Below, piece after piece: positions 1 to 10,420 of a stretch of DNA of 64,000 bases. The notes under the pieces are model-generated. The model saw only the letters and a list, made by a program, of their open reading frames with translations. It was not told the DNA's origin and did no database searches. Origin of the DNA: Congeria kusceri (Eukaryota; Mollusca; Bivalvia; Myida; Dreissenidae). The DNA lies in NCBI GenBank assembly GCA_027627225.1, contig JAPFQT010000417.1:62001-126000 (forward strand), given 5' to 3'. Positions within the stretch are counted from its first letter, which is position 1. Every line of letters starts with the position of its first letter. The position numbers were made by a program, and so were the translations under genes.

Positions 1-153
1 GGATCACGTTTTATCGTGACCAGAAACCAGTTTTTGTGTTTGAAAAAGAAGCAAGAAATGTCTTTTAAGAAGAAAATCGGCGTTGAAGATAATCTTGAGA
101 TGTCATTTTTTGCTCTAAATATAATACAAGAGGACCAAGATGTTCGGTCACGT

Positions 154-262
154 GACTTCTCGGACCCCAGATTTGTCGGTCCCTACACAGGAGACTTCTC
201 CGACCCCAGAAGTTTTGGTCCCTACTAAGGAGACTTCTCGGACACTAGATTTTTCAGACACC
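154..262. repeat. Three 39-bp tandem repeats
   Basis: Three consecutive copies begin at 154, 193 and 232, each opening with 'gacttct' followed by 'cggacc' or a close variant. The first two are full 39-bp units. The third diverges after about 30 bp. Because 39 is a multiple of three, the frame starting at 16 reads a repeated 13-residue GDFSDPR-type motif, but a stop falls in copy 2, so coding is not supported. Confidence 0.8.
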
Positions 263-1621
263 ATAAGAAAACGTATCGGCCCCCAAATTAATTTGAGATC
301 AACTCAATTGTTATTAATATCTATACCGTGAATAAACCGATCACATACCGCCCCATGTTTTCACCAGTGATACATGAGTAACCTAAATACTAGTAATTTA
401 CGTAAATATAATTGATACATAAATTTGTCAGGCAAATTTAACAAATTAAAATTGACAGAAAATAATAGCAGGAATGAATGAAAAGTATTATATATATCAG
501 ACCTGTGTACATAGTAATGTTAAATAATATACTATATGTATCATTAGTATTGCACATGGGTATTCATTCTACGTAAATGACGTTAGAGTAACATTTCGAC
601 GTATTACGAAATTTCGTTCACCACATAGATGTTTAACATTTTTATTGATTGAATAACATCTACTATCCAATTATAAATAATTCTTAATAAAACGTAACCA
701 CAATTCAAATGTAAATAAACATGAATAGTAAGTTTATAAATTTAAATTCCCCATTTATTAAAAATCTCGGATTTAGGACTCTCCTGACGCTAATTGAGGT
801 ATTAACACACCTGCGCGCTATTTTTATAATAATTCTCTCACCTGCTGGAGTGTGTTGTACTCGATATAATAATTATTGGGAACCCAAGTTGGTTACAACG
901 TAAAATATTATTTGTACACAATGATACAATAATAGGAAATATAAGCTCCATCAAATTTTCTAATATTTTTTGCTTATTTATCAGAAAAATACGAGAAATT
1001 TACCACTTTATATTTTGTGGTTGTCACGAGAAACCTCAATACTATTGACAGGCAGCCGTGGCGCGAGCTCAACAGGCAACATTTTACGTTGTGACCGACT
1101 GTGGTCCCCGTGAATTGTTGCATTGTAATTGCTATTTCTAGAGCGCGCCTTTTATGTAGGCTAAACAAAATAATTAGTTCATTATGTGAATGAATATAAC
1201 ATTCTGATCATGACCTACAGTGATAAAAATTGTTCATAATTATGTTCAGTTTTAGAGTATATATCGGAGATATGTTTATAACTTTATTTGAACCGCTTAT
1301 TAAAACAAGTATGTAAATTTTAATCCCCAGAAGTATGCAACAGTTATTGGTATACATTAAACCATTGTTATAAGTTTGCATTCCCTAACATTAGAAAATT
1401 TGCCCAATGCTATTGGCATTCAATTTTCTCTCTGCATAATTATTGCAAGAAATCGGGGTCAACGTGATCTTAAACAGCTACGCCGATAAAAGTGTAACGT
1501 TTTGTGAATAAATAGTTCTGCTTTTACTCATTACGTGTTAAACGTTTATCATTGCAACCATTTGAAAATTGTGGATTTATAATTTATGTTTGGCGCCGCG
1601 CATGATGAGTCTTACCGGAAG
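263..1621. other. AT-rich DNA with no gene recognised
   Basis: Only short chance reading frames are present. No domain, splice chain or repeat family was recognised. Confidence 0.6.
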
Positions 1622-1622
1622 C

Positions 1623-1632
1623 ATATAAAAGG
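1623..1632 (+). promoter_or_regulatory. Candidate TATA box
   Basis: The string 'atataaaagg' lies in a locally GC-richer patch beginning 'ggcgccgcgc' about 30 bp upstream. A start site would be expected about 30 bp downstream, near 1655-1665. It would suit a plus-strand gene whose later exons start at 3405, but no first exon could be joined to it. AT-rich DNA gives many false TATA boxes. Confidence 0.3.
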
Positions 1633-3404
1633 AGCGGTTTTATATTTAATGTTTAGAAACACCAACTTCACGTTGCTGAGTGGAATTGAGCATTGTATTG
1701 AACTACACGTTTAAAGAAAATGTAATATTTCCGCTTTCGCCAACACTTTCGATACGTATTGAAACGAAATAGCATTAAATTAATTGCTAATCCCTGTATT
1801 TTTCCCTGTCGCGGAGTCAAAATTGAATTTTCTCCGGCGTCTAGTCTAACATCTTCAAGAAGTAGGTTGTGAATCATTCTAAAAATAGCAAAGTAGAGAT
1901 GGCTGAGACAAATGCGTAGCCGGTAGCATGTGTATGGTGGCGTTTGTGTATGGAAACAATGTGAGCATATCGGTTTTGACGCTGAAACGTTTATATAGAT
2001 ACTATCTGAGTGTTGGAAAAAGTTCAAGTTTATCATGCTCGGCTCGAGACAGGGTAGCGCTCGGCTATCCAACACTCACATAATATTATATTTATTTTTT
2101 ATTTCATTTTTTGAAACAATAAGTGCACAATTCTGCATAAAAAATGGGTTGACTGAGTGGTTGGTCTTTCCAATTTTGACATCGTTGCTAGCATTATTTG
2201 GAAAACCACGACTTTATCATTCCGCTTGCACTTCGTCGAGACGAAAAAAGTCCATGATGTAATCGAGTTTGTATTATGTAGCAATCTTTTTTAAATTATT
2301 CTTTATTTAATGTATATGTGCTAGTATAGTCGATTTTTCTTTTAATGTTTATAACAAGAAAACAATTATTTTTTGCAATTTAAGTGTTGAAAAAAAACAC
2401 AAATATGTGGCACTTAAGTTACTGTCATTCGTTATTATCAGCCGATCTACAAATAGCGATCAAATAAGCATGATCTAAAAATATAGATGGGTTGTTATTA
2501 TATCGATTTACTTGTACTAATAAGATAGATTAAAAATTTATAATAATTATTTCAATAATATCGGAATTTGAAATAAAGTATTTTGTCATTCATTTCTTTT
2601 ACATGTTCTTAAGTTTGTGTTTGTCGTGATCAATGGGACACTTATGTGTACTAATTTTATAATATAAAAGTGGTTAGTTTTGAGAACTGGTATTTTATTT
2701 TAACAAACACGTCCACAAAGTCGCTGAGACAACTGAGAAGTGTTACCTTATAATATTTGCTTAATGATAAGTTATTATGCATACATCAGTTATTTTGAAT
2801 ATGTATTAAACCGAATTAATTGTTGCGCGTTGGCTAAATGAAAGCTCGAGACCCCAATTACAACGTAGTTATTGCATGGGATGTAAGCTTGCCGGCGTGT
2901 AAAGAAATAGTCAGTAGTTTTCAGCACTGACACGTTTGAATAAAATATTGATGCTAATTAAGAGTGAAGGCATTTTAACTTTAAAATATAACACATTTTG
3001 TTTATTTTACTTGTTTGCTATATAAGTATTTAATGCTTTAAATACGTGATCACCTGTGTGCAAAAGGAGCATATTACCTCGTTATAGATAATTGTTTTTG
3101 ATATTTCTACAAAGTATGATTTACTGATCAAATGTCTTAAATATCGGTCACGAAATGTATAATGTATGTGTAATCGCATATATTTGCAGTGTCAGTATAC
3201 TTAAAAGTGTTTTAAATGGGCAATATATGACATTTGTAAATGATTTATTAATAATTACGGTAAATCTGTGTGTTTCGATATATTCTCAAATAGTCTCAGT
3301 ACATATTAAACACAAACGTAAAATTGAGAATTAAACATAACCACTATTTATATTTTATAGCCAGCATTATTTGATATAAATTTAAATCATTATTTGCATT
3401 TCAG
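1633..3404. other. No exon recognised upstream of the SET exons
   Basis: The first coding exon or exons of the SET gene should lie here or further upstream, because exon 3405 opens in mid-codon and needs one base from an earlier exon. I could not identify them. A 135-codon minus-strand frame at 1668-2075 shows no recognisable domain. Confidence 0.5.
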
Positions 3405-3561
3405 GTAAAGGTGTTTTTGTAACTGAAAAAAAGCCATCGTTCTTGTTAGAGTATGCAGGTGAACTGATTTCCAATAAAGAAGGCCTCATCCGAGAACCGA
3501 AGTACCCAAGACATCTTGGTTCATTTCTGTTCTTTTTCAAGACCGGACAGAAAGAATGATG
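3405..3561 (+). pseudogene. SET-domain exon, N-terminal half (KMT5A/Set8-like), with in-frame TGA
   Basis: The SET domain transfers methyl groups from S-adenosylmethionine to histone lysines. KMT5A (PR-Set7/Set8) monomethylates H4K20 in the nucleus. This exon follows a 'tgcatttcag' acceptor and ends before a 'gtatgt' donor. It enters needing one base of a Gly codon and reads the start of a SET domain: GKGVFVTE, then FLLEYAGELIS about 13 residues later, then SFLFFFKTGQK. Joined to the exon at 4535, the expected 'WC(V/I)DA' core reads stop-C-V-D-A, because codon 3557-3559 is TGA where relatives have Trp (TGG). That single change would truncate the protein inside the domain, so this copy is probably inactive unless the base is an error or edited. 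Family recognition is from motif memory. Upstream exons are missing from the model. Confidence 0.8.
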
Positions 3562-4534
3562 GTATGTTTTACTATAGTATTGTACCAAACCAATCGAACA
3601 CGGAAATCAGTTAATATATTTGTTGTAAGAAGGGGCATATGTATTGCGAATCAGATTATTTCGACCGAAATATTGCATAAAATCAATTTTTATCTTAAAA
3701 TGGGACTGTTTTAAATGACTCTGACATGTTTTGTTGGGATATTGTACATCACGTTAAAAATAACGAAAATTGAAATTGTCAAACATTCTCCACTGATATA
3801 TAGCACCTCTCCTACGTTGTCTGTCGTATACATGGCGTCAACTATTAACACAATAGAAACTTCAATTTGTTATCTTATATTGAAAAAAAACCTGCACAGT
3901 TTATGTACGGCCCTACACTCTCGGACACGTTCGATGCGTCAAATCAGACAAGAAACACCAAAGTTTTTGCCCATGTTTCGTGAAAAAATTGCAAAAATGT
4001 ATCAGATCTGGCACACAAAAAAAGGGATTTTTGACAGTGTTCAGGACAGAATCCGATCTTGACCAAATTTGCATATTTTATATAACCATTAGATGACATA
4101 TTCGAATATGAAACAGATCGGACCAGAAGCATCAAAGTTGTTGCCCGCCTGCTGGAAAAATCTATAAAAATGGAATGTGTATGTTGTCTTAACCACACGT
4201 GCACACTCTGTGTTTGACCAAATTATTTTAGACATATTTGATAATGGTCATATCGGCCAAGAAACACTGGAAATGTTTTCTTCTTTATTTCTCATAAAAA
4301 TGTAAACATTTACTTTTTTACTGGAAAGTGTCAAAACAATAATCTTGTGCAAAGACTCGGGATAATTACGGTAAAATTATTACAGACGTACAGACACGTT
4401 AACATTGATAAGTATTTTAATTTGATACTTATTTTTTAAATACCATTTGTAAACAAACGTTCAAAAACATTCTTTAACAGTGACTACACAATTTGGCTAT
4501 TAACATTTACTACATTGCATCAATCTGTTTTCAG
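3562..4534 (+). other. Intron within the SET domain
   Basis: This stretch runs from donor 'gtatgt' at 3562 to acceptor 'tctgttttcag' ending at 4534. It separates two halves of one SET domain in compatible phase. The 115-codon frame inside it has no recognisable domain. Confidence 0.7.
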
Positions 4535-4727
4535 TGTTGACGCAACATTCTCAAAACAGCTCGGCCGATATGTTAACGATGGGTCCGGGGCGACCACAAA
4601 TGCAGAGGTCCGAGTGGTTCTAGTCCGCAAAAAGCCTCACTTATGTATCTTCGCAACGAACAATTTACTTCCCGACCAAGAAATAAGATTTGATTATGGT
4701 GCAGACGACTTACCTTGGAGAATTCAG
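4535..4727 (+). CDS. SET-domain exon, C-terminal half (KMT5A/Set8-like)
   Basis: The exon follows acceptor 'gttttcag'. It encodes CVDA at its start, then GRYVND, KPHLCIFA and FDYGADDLPWR. These are the signature of the C-terminal SET half in KMT5A-like proteins. The ND after 'GRYV' stands at the place of the NH(S) cofactor loop, and the Tyr of FDYG corresponds to the conserved catalytic Tyr. The frame stays open to TAA at 4773-4775. I place the exon end at 4727 because relatives end near PWR-x-Q, and 'cag' at 4725-4727 followed by 'gcatac' would be a GC-type donor in phase 0, matching the next exon. If that donor is unused, the protein ends at 4775 with about 16 extra residues. Confidence 0.8.
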
Positions 4728-4775
4728 GCATACGACATTTTGGTTTCGAATCAAATTACGTTGCTAAAGAATTAA

Positions 4776-5131
4776 CAGAAACACAAATAAACTGTGTGTT
4801 TCATTTTTCCAGAATGTATTATTTTTAGTAAAAACTTATTATAATTATAATTGTCCGGATTAAGGTGCTCGACCAATCGACCCTTGTGCCAGTAGCACTA
4901 TGCCGATTAGCCGGTGGACTTCCATGGCTGATCTGGCCAAGTACATAGACATGTCAGTGATCGATGTTTCAAGCACTGTATCTTGTACACATTTGAAGTT
5001 CAATGGATAACTTCATTGAAACAATCCAGGACACGAACTAAGTGGGAATATAAAATGATATATTGTCTTTGGCTAAGTGTTAGATTGTCATAATCATTAT
5101 AATAAAGTATAGAATTTCGTTTATATTACAG
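4776..5131 (+). other. Intron or spacer before the repeat exon
   Basis: No coding signal is visible. The stretch ends in a plausible acceptor 'tttatattacag' at 5131. Confidence 0.5.
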
Positions 5132-5897
5132 CAATCATTAACAAGTACAATTGGCGCAGATGGCCAGACCAGCCAGGCAAGTATTGTTACTGGCACAAGT
5201 AACGCCGAATTTGGCCAGACCAGCAAGGAAAGTATTGTTACTGGCTCAAGAAACGCTGAAGTGGGCCAGACCAGCCAGGCAAGTATTGTTACTGACGCAA
5301 GGGGCGCTGAAGTTGGCCAGACCAGCCAGGCAAGTATTGTTACTGGCGCAAGGGGCGCTGAAGTTGGCCAGACCAGCCAGGGAAGCATTGTAAGTGACAC
5401 AAGGTACGCCGAAGTTGGCCAGACCAGCCAGGGAAGCATTGTAAGTAACACATGGAACGCCGAAGTTGGCCAGACCAGCCAGGGAAGCATTGTAAGTGAC
5501 ACAAAGAACGCCGAAGTTGGCCAGAGCAGCCAGGGAAGCATTGTAAGTGACACAAGGAACGCCAAAGTTGGACAGACCAGCCAGGGAAGCATTGTAAGTG
5601 TCACAAGGGACGCCGAAGTTTGCCACACCAGCCAGGGAAGTTTGGTTACTGGCACAAGGGGCGCTGAAGTTGGCCAGACCAGCCAGGGAAGCATGGTAAG
5701 TGACAAGGAACGCCAAAGTTGGCCAGACCAGCCAGGAAAGCATTTTAAGTGGCACAAGTGATTTCGAAGTTGGCCAGATCAGCCAGGGAAGTATTGTTAC
5801 AGGAATAATGGACGAGAAAGTTGGCCAGACAAGCCAGGGAAGTTTTGTTACGGGCACAATGGACGCGGAAGTTGGCCAGACCAGCCAGGGAAGTATT
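5132..5897 (+). CDS. Exon of 51-bp in-frame repeats (GQTSQ-type 17-residue units), frameshifted
   Basis: After the acceptor ending at 5131 the phase-0 frame begins QSLTSTIGADGQTSQ and runs without a stop into fifteen 17-residue repeats of the form GQTSQ(A/G)SIV(T/S)-x-(T/S/A)R-x-AEV. The units are polar, rich in Gln, Ser, Thr and Gly, with no signal peptide or membrane segment. Function is unknown; a flexible linker is the simplest reading. Copy 11 (5672-5720) is 49 bp instead of 51, and the frame then stops at 5761, while the repeat motif continues in the shifted frame to about 5924. I end the exon at 5897 because 'gtaagtg' there is a strong phase-0 donor matching the next exon. Coding status rests on the splice sites and context, since a 51-bp period keeps several frames open on both strands. 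Confidence 0.5.
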
Positions 5898-5924
5898 GTA
5901 AGTGACACAAGAGACGCACATGCA
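5162..5924. repeat. Fifteen-copy 51-bp minisatellite
   Basis: Units start with 'ggccagaccagccagg' or close variants at 5162, 5213, 5264, 5315, 5366, 5417, 5468, 5519, 5570, 5621, 5672, 5721, 5772, 5823 and 5874. All are 51 bp except the unit at 5672, which lacks 2 bp. Two variants alternate in the middle of the unit: 'gttactgg' in early copies and copies 10, 13 and 14, and 'gtaagt' in copies 5-9, 11 and 15. The last unit diverges at its 3' end. Confidence 0.95.
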
Positions 5925-7139
5925 CGAAACAAAAACGTAAATATATTTATAATTATAGCTGTTAATTTGCATATATAATGAAAATTGTATATTCATTCTT
6001 ATTAAACGCATTTGTCTATTCGCATATTTGCATGTTTACTATCATCCATTACTTTGTTCCTTACAACTGCATCGTTGGCCTTGATTGATAAGGACATTCT
6101 GAAACGTCATCTATGACCTTGATAAGGAACGTCTACACCATGTTTATCTAGTAATTAATTTCATTATAATTCATTTAACGTGATTTAATTCCTAAGATGT
6201 TATTTTTGTATGTGTGTAGGGATATTCACCGAATTACTTTTATTTAATCATTGTAATCACTTTAATAGTGCGTGTTATTGTTTATGTAAACACGGTGTTG
6301 GCTAACCAGCCCAAGCTATTAAATTGTACTGCTTACCAAAAGGTTAATTCATTAGTACAAACCATTACGCAACCTTTGTGGGAATAAGAAATGAATGTGT
6401 CTTAGTGCGATAATTCCTGTTATAAACGTGTCTTTACAATATAACATAGTTGTTTATTACAAAAAGTCATTAACAGGTATTGTGTATGTAATTATATATG
6501 TTTTTATAGTTTTTCATATATAAAGGTGCCGTAAGGAAAACAGTTTAATACAGTACTTAATAGTTTATTCGATCGAAGTTGTCAAGTTAGTATTTTGTAA
6601 TTTGACTGTCCAACCATAGGTTCTTCAGAACGGCATCTTGGACAATGACACAGAGAGTTAAAAGGATGTTTATCAAGTAATTAATTTTATCATTATACCT
6701 TTAACGTGACTGTTTTCATGTATTGTAATCTTTGTGGGCATGTTGTGGTTTTCACTGTGTTGCTATCTTACTTCGTTGGTACCATTAGTAGGATTAGGAA
6801 ATGCATGCGTATTTAGTTTAAATGTTAGTAACCAATCGTTAATTATCGCCGTTGTTATGGTCATTCTAGTGTTGCAGTGCTAAAGAAGAGTAATGTGTTG
6901 GTTTGATGCGAAAACGGCCACAACAATGCATATCATGATATGTATGATATGTAGCTATATAAATACAAGTTTGAAAGAACACTTTAAAATATCGCAATAA
7001 TAGAAATCCTTATTGAATGACAGGTTTTAAAAGATGTAACATCGTTAACATAATAACATAAATATTTAAGATTTCTTACACTTGTGTGTATCATGAAATA
7101 AAATGTGTACAAGTTAAATATTGTACTACTGTGTTGCAG
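5925..7139. other. Intron-like AT-rich DNA
   Basis: No exon or repeat was recognised. TATA-like strings at about 6518 and 6953 are unremarkable in this base composition. The stretch ends in acceptor 'tgtgttgcag' at 7139. Confidence 0.5.
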
Positions 7140-7193
7140 GCAACGCCCATATACAGTAATACAAACGAGATGGTGATAGTTGATTCAATATCG
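7140..7193 (+). CDS. Small 54-bp exon candidate
   Basis: The exon is flanked by acceptor 'actgtgttgcag' and donor 'gtatgt'. It is exactly 18 codons and in phase 0 reads ATPIYSNTNEMVIVDSIS with no stop, which matches the phase of the exon ending at 5897. No domain is recognisable. It may be an exon of the SET-linked gene. Confidence 0.45.
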
Positions 7194-7363
7194 GTATGTA
7201 TGTGATACTCTCGCTCATGTATCTCTTGAGCAGCTGTGGTGAACATTGTTTAATAAGTCTTTGAATCTTCAACATAATAACTTTAATGTATAAGGGTTTA
7301 CTGGAATAATGTAAACCCTTTTATGTGATTATGATTAAAATGAATACAATTTAAAATAGGATA

Positions 7364-7622
7364 TTAAAGGGACCTGTTCACAGATTGGCAAAGATATCAA
7401 CAATAAAAGTACATTATATATGAACACGCAAAATAAAACTTCTGACAAAGAAATGTATAGGAAATATAGGTTCGATACCCGGCGAATGCAATTTTGTTTA
7501 TTTACATTTTTTCCTTATTTAATATGTGTTATCTATTAGTCCAAACACTTTAGTTTTTGCAGTTTAGACATGTAATGTCATTTTTTCAAAAATACGTAAT
7601 ATATGTGAACAAGTCCCTTTAA
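7364..7622. mobile_element. TTAA-flanked AGGGAC inverted-repeat element (MITE)
   Basis: The ends are 18-bp inverted repeats: 'ttaaagggacctgttcac' on the left and 'gtgaacaagtccctttaa' on the right, matching at 17 of 18 positions. The outer TTAA on both sides can be read as the target duplication. The element is 259 bp with no coding capacity, so it is non-autonomous. Inside, at about 7469-7479, is 'ggttcgatacc', an exact match to the RNA polymerase III B-box consensus. Elements with this end sequence are common in molluscs and often carry a tRNA-like segment. It sits in a gap between candidate exons, so it is probably intronic. Confidence 0.8.
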
Positions 7623-7680
7623 TAGCACCAACATAATATACTTTGTAGGTAAACAATAACGACTAAGGTCTTTTTTTCAG

Positions 7681-7704
7681 ACAGACCACATGGAGCTTTC
7701 ATAG
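7681..7704 (+). CDS. Possible short exon ending in a stop
   Basis: A strong acceptor ('aaggtctttttttcag') precedes 'acagaccacatgg'. In phase 0, matching exon 7140-7193, it reads TDHMELS then TAG at 7702-7704. The same frame is open for about 40 more codons after the TAG, so this could also be another exon with a premature stop. It is too short to be sure. Confidence 0.25.
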   Translation, partial: TDHMELS

Positions 7705-9315
7705 GACATGTCTGAATACAACGCCCAGTTTTGTGTCAAAGACACGAATAATTTTGTTTTATTGTTTCGACGTGACATTAGCATTCCACGAGTGCGTGAG
7801 TGATGAGTGTATGAATAATGCATAGTTAGGTTAAATTAATGGATTCTAACGTGCTAGAGTTTAGGGTGTTTTGATCACCTAGGAAACCTCCGAGAACTGT
7901 TTACCACTAAGGTTCTGATTTGGCATACAGTTCTGCACGGAACAACTCAGAAAGAAGAAACATCAAGCCACAAGATGAACCATTGACAACGAATATGGTT
8001 TTCCCGCTGGTCTTACAGGTGCAATTTTTTCTGAGATCAGTACGAAAATTAGTTCGTTTCAAGAATCTCACATTAGATACATTCGCATTAATGCACTGAT
8101 TAATGTTGCTCCTAAACATGTGCAACTTTATTAAACTTGTTCCTACATATACTTGTATAACATGGAAAAGATACTCAAGAAGACCTTAGCAAGACTAAGA
8201 GAAGAAGGAATTGAAAATGGAAACGTGGAAAAGGTACTCATAACATGGAAGAAAGGATAATGCATGGTGGTGAATAAAAAACGTTAACAAAAGATAGCTT
8301 TATGTTTGTTTTTTGACCTGCAAAGAAATTCGCTACCAGTGAACATTGCTAGCGTACAATACTGTTGGGCTGGTGATTGGTTATTTGTACAACTTTGCCA
8401 TTCTCAGCCACATTAGAATAGTGTCACAGTTGTGAGCATAGATGTAATAGTAAAGACCAGTCATTGGATGCATTTTTGTATTTTCATTTAACAGCTTTCA
8501 GTACTCTGTCTCTATAAAACTATATACACCATTCATTGAAATACATTTCCCACGGTATGGGTATGAATATAATTATAACCGCCAGTTAAAAAATTATGAA
8601 TTAAAAAACCTTTCTGACACTTTCGTGTTGCAATTATTGGTCTGCGGATATCTTTGTATACATATTGTTGTCTTGTTAACGCGCTGTGACTCACACATTT
8701 TTACATGTCTGGGAAATATGACATTTTGCGATCATCTAAATTTGAGAACCTTTAAAACGTTTCTGTGGCAACATTTGAACGTATTAGTATTTTTCACATC
8801 GGTTAGCACGTGGGACACTTAATGAACATTTCTCTGATTAGAGAGAATCTAACGACCTTACCTCCGACACCGTGTATTTGGCGTCTCCATCAATCAGACC
8901 TATGTACAGATATTTTCTTTGACGTTAATGAAACAAAACTAAATATACCCAAACGGTAAGATAGTTTTTAAAATGTGCATGAATATGTAGGGGTCATTTA
9001 TTCAACATCTATATCAATCATGAGTTATCTGCGATTTAAACCTCTATGGAGGCGCTCGTGTTCCATGTTTGTAAAACGATCTTTATATGTGTGTATTATA
9101 ATTGAAATTATCTAACACCAGTACATATGGTAAAGGTACATAGTGGCAACATTGTTTTTTCTACATTACCCATTGCAACCTGTAACTGCCTACTGTTAGT
9201 AAGAATGTTACATACATGTACGCATGTTCGTGCTAACCGTTGCTCCATTATATAAAACACACGTTTCGTACTTGTTTAAAACAAAACAGTTTTTAAAGAT
9301 ATTTCTTTTATTTAG
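7705..9315. other. No confirmed gene; one exon-like stretch at 8162-8233
   Basis: The stretch is mostly AT-rich filler. At 8162 an ATG opens 24 codons (MEKILKKTLARLREEG and onward) of charged, helix-like composition ending at an 'aaag|gtactc' donor-like site. Its exit phase does not match the next supported exon at 9316, so it is not joined to it. Confidence 0.4.
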
Positions 9316-9403
9316 AGAAAAGACTGGAACAGTACATTGTGAAGCAAATATCTGACGACGAACATGACGATGGAAGTATTACATTGATCGTGAGCAAAAC
9401 CAG
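9316..9403 (+). CDS. Exon upstream of the zinc-finger/recombinase exon
   Basis: The exon lies between acceptor 'tttcttttatttag' and donor 'gtatct'. Entering with one base from an earlier exon, it reads KRLEQYIVKQISDDEHDD and onward for 28 codons and exits with two bases. The other two frames contain stops or mismatch the following exon. The exit phase fits exon 9528 exactly. The content is acidic and polar with no known domain. Its own upstream partner was not found. Confidence 0.6.
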
Positions 9404-9527
9404 GTATCTAGTGTTACGTTTTTCATGACTGTGTCATACTGACATTAGAGTCAATGACTGAGATCGCAGTAAGCTTTTACAACACATGCAATATGGTTAT
9501 ATAATTTATTTCTATCTCTTGGTGCAG

Positions 9528-9637
9528 TGAAGATGCAGCAGGATCAACATCAACATATATGCACAGTAACAACTCGAGCAAAGCAATGACAGACAGAAGC
9601 GCATAAAATGAAGCTGCATCAGAGAAAGAAAGAAAAG
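9528..9637 (+). pseudogene. Exon with in-frame TAA, joins the zinc-finger exon
   Basis: The exon lies between acceptor 'ctcttggtgcag' and donor 'gtacta'. In the phase set by exon 9316-9403 it reads EDAAGSTSTYMHSNNSS and onward to TAA at 9604-9606. It then stays open for ten more codons (NEAASEKERK) to the donor, leaving one base. That base completes a Gly codon with the first two bases of exon 10421, giving ...EKERKG-KPKRSCPF. The smooth join on both sides suggests the TAA is a nonsense change inside a once-coding exon. A true C-terminus here is the alternative. Confidence 0.6.
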
Positions 9638-9844
9638 GTACTAAATACATGTACTTTTGCCGACTATCATGTCGATATCATTGGGGTATCTTAGACTGTA
9701 TCCTTTCATTTAAATGAATATACACATTGCAATTTGAAAATGTAAACAACGAGCTGTTTCTAGTAGAATTTCACATATACACGTATTTTCGCGCTGATAT
9801 TTTAATATAAGACATATATCATATTACTGTGCAGGCAGCTTGAC

Positions 9845-10260
9845 CTCCGGTATAATTAGGGCCCCGCAGATTGTTTTCTCTCCGTCCTTCTGTCCGTCCG
9901 TCTGACCGTCAGTCCACATTTATTACGTTTTTTCAGTCGATAACGGATTTTCTTGAAATTTGTCTTCATTGTAGAGGGTAATTTGTAATTGTGCTTTAAC
10001 ATGTGCGTTAAGAAGATGAGGATTTCAATTGTTCTTCCTCCATTCGCAAATTCCTTGGCGCTTTGATTATTTTCCTGTATTGACTGTATAGAGAATATTC
10101 CTTGTAAACGCACCTCCTTCTGTTGAGGGTTACGTGTAGTTGTGCGTTAAGATGGGGATTTAAAATTTTATAAAAAATACATATATTTTCATTTCCTACC
10201 ATAACTTTAAAAAACTTACTGGCCCAATCTTCAAACAAGCTTTCATTCGGGGCCATTTGT
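9845..10260. repeat. Interspersed repeat with CCGT-rich tract
   Basis: A CCGT-type tract ('tccgtccttctgtccgtccg', about 9891-9910) is followed by two related segments: 'agagggtaatttgtaattgtgc' near 9973 and 'gagggttacgtgtagttgtgcg' near 10124, about 150 bp apart. A tetranucleotide tract next to core repeats of about 150 bp resembles bivalve pearl/Helitron-like non-autonomous elements. It lies in the intron between exons 9528 and 10421. Confidence 0.5.
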
Positions 10261-10420
10261 CACTCCTGCGACACAGTTCCAGTTGTTTTTGTCTCATGAT
10301 ACTCTACTATTTAGTGCTAACTTGAATAAGAATTATTTGTAACATAATACGTGTTAACGTCATAAAATAACCAATATCTAGTGTCACCGCGTTGTGTCAT
10401 GGTTGTTCTTCTTTTACCAG

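Noticed and set aside
1668..2075. 135-codon minus-strand frame
   Set aside because: No recognisable domain, no splice or promoter support on that strand, and amino-acid content typical of chance translation.
5080..5932. Minus-strand frames of 225 and 228 codons across the 51-bp array
   Set aside because: A 51-bp period keeps any stop-free frame open through all copies on both strands. The plus-strand frame has splice sites and context, the minus frames do not.
7469..7479. tRNA gene at the B-box
   Set aside because: No cloverleaf can be folded around it and it sits inside an inverted-repeat element.
10381..10420. GTG start for the first recombinase frame
   Set aside because: The bases before 10421 form a polypyrimidine tract and CAG acceptor, and the upstream exon at 9528 joins in phase, so the exon starts at 10421.
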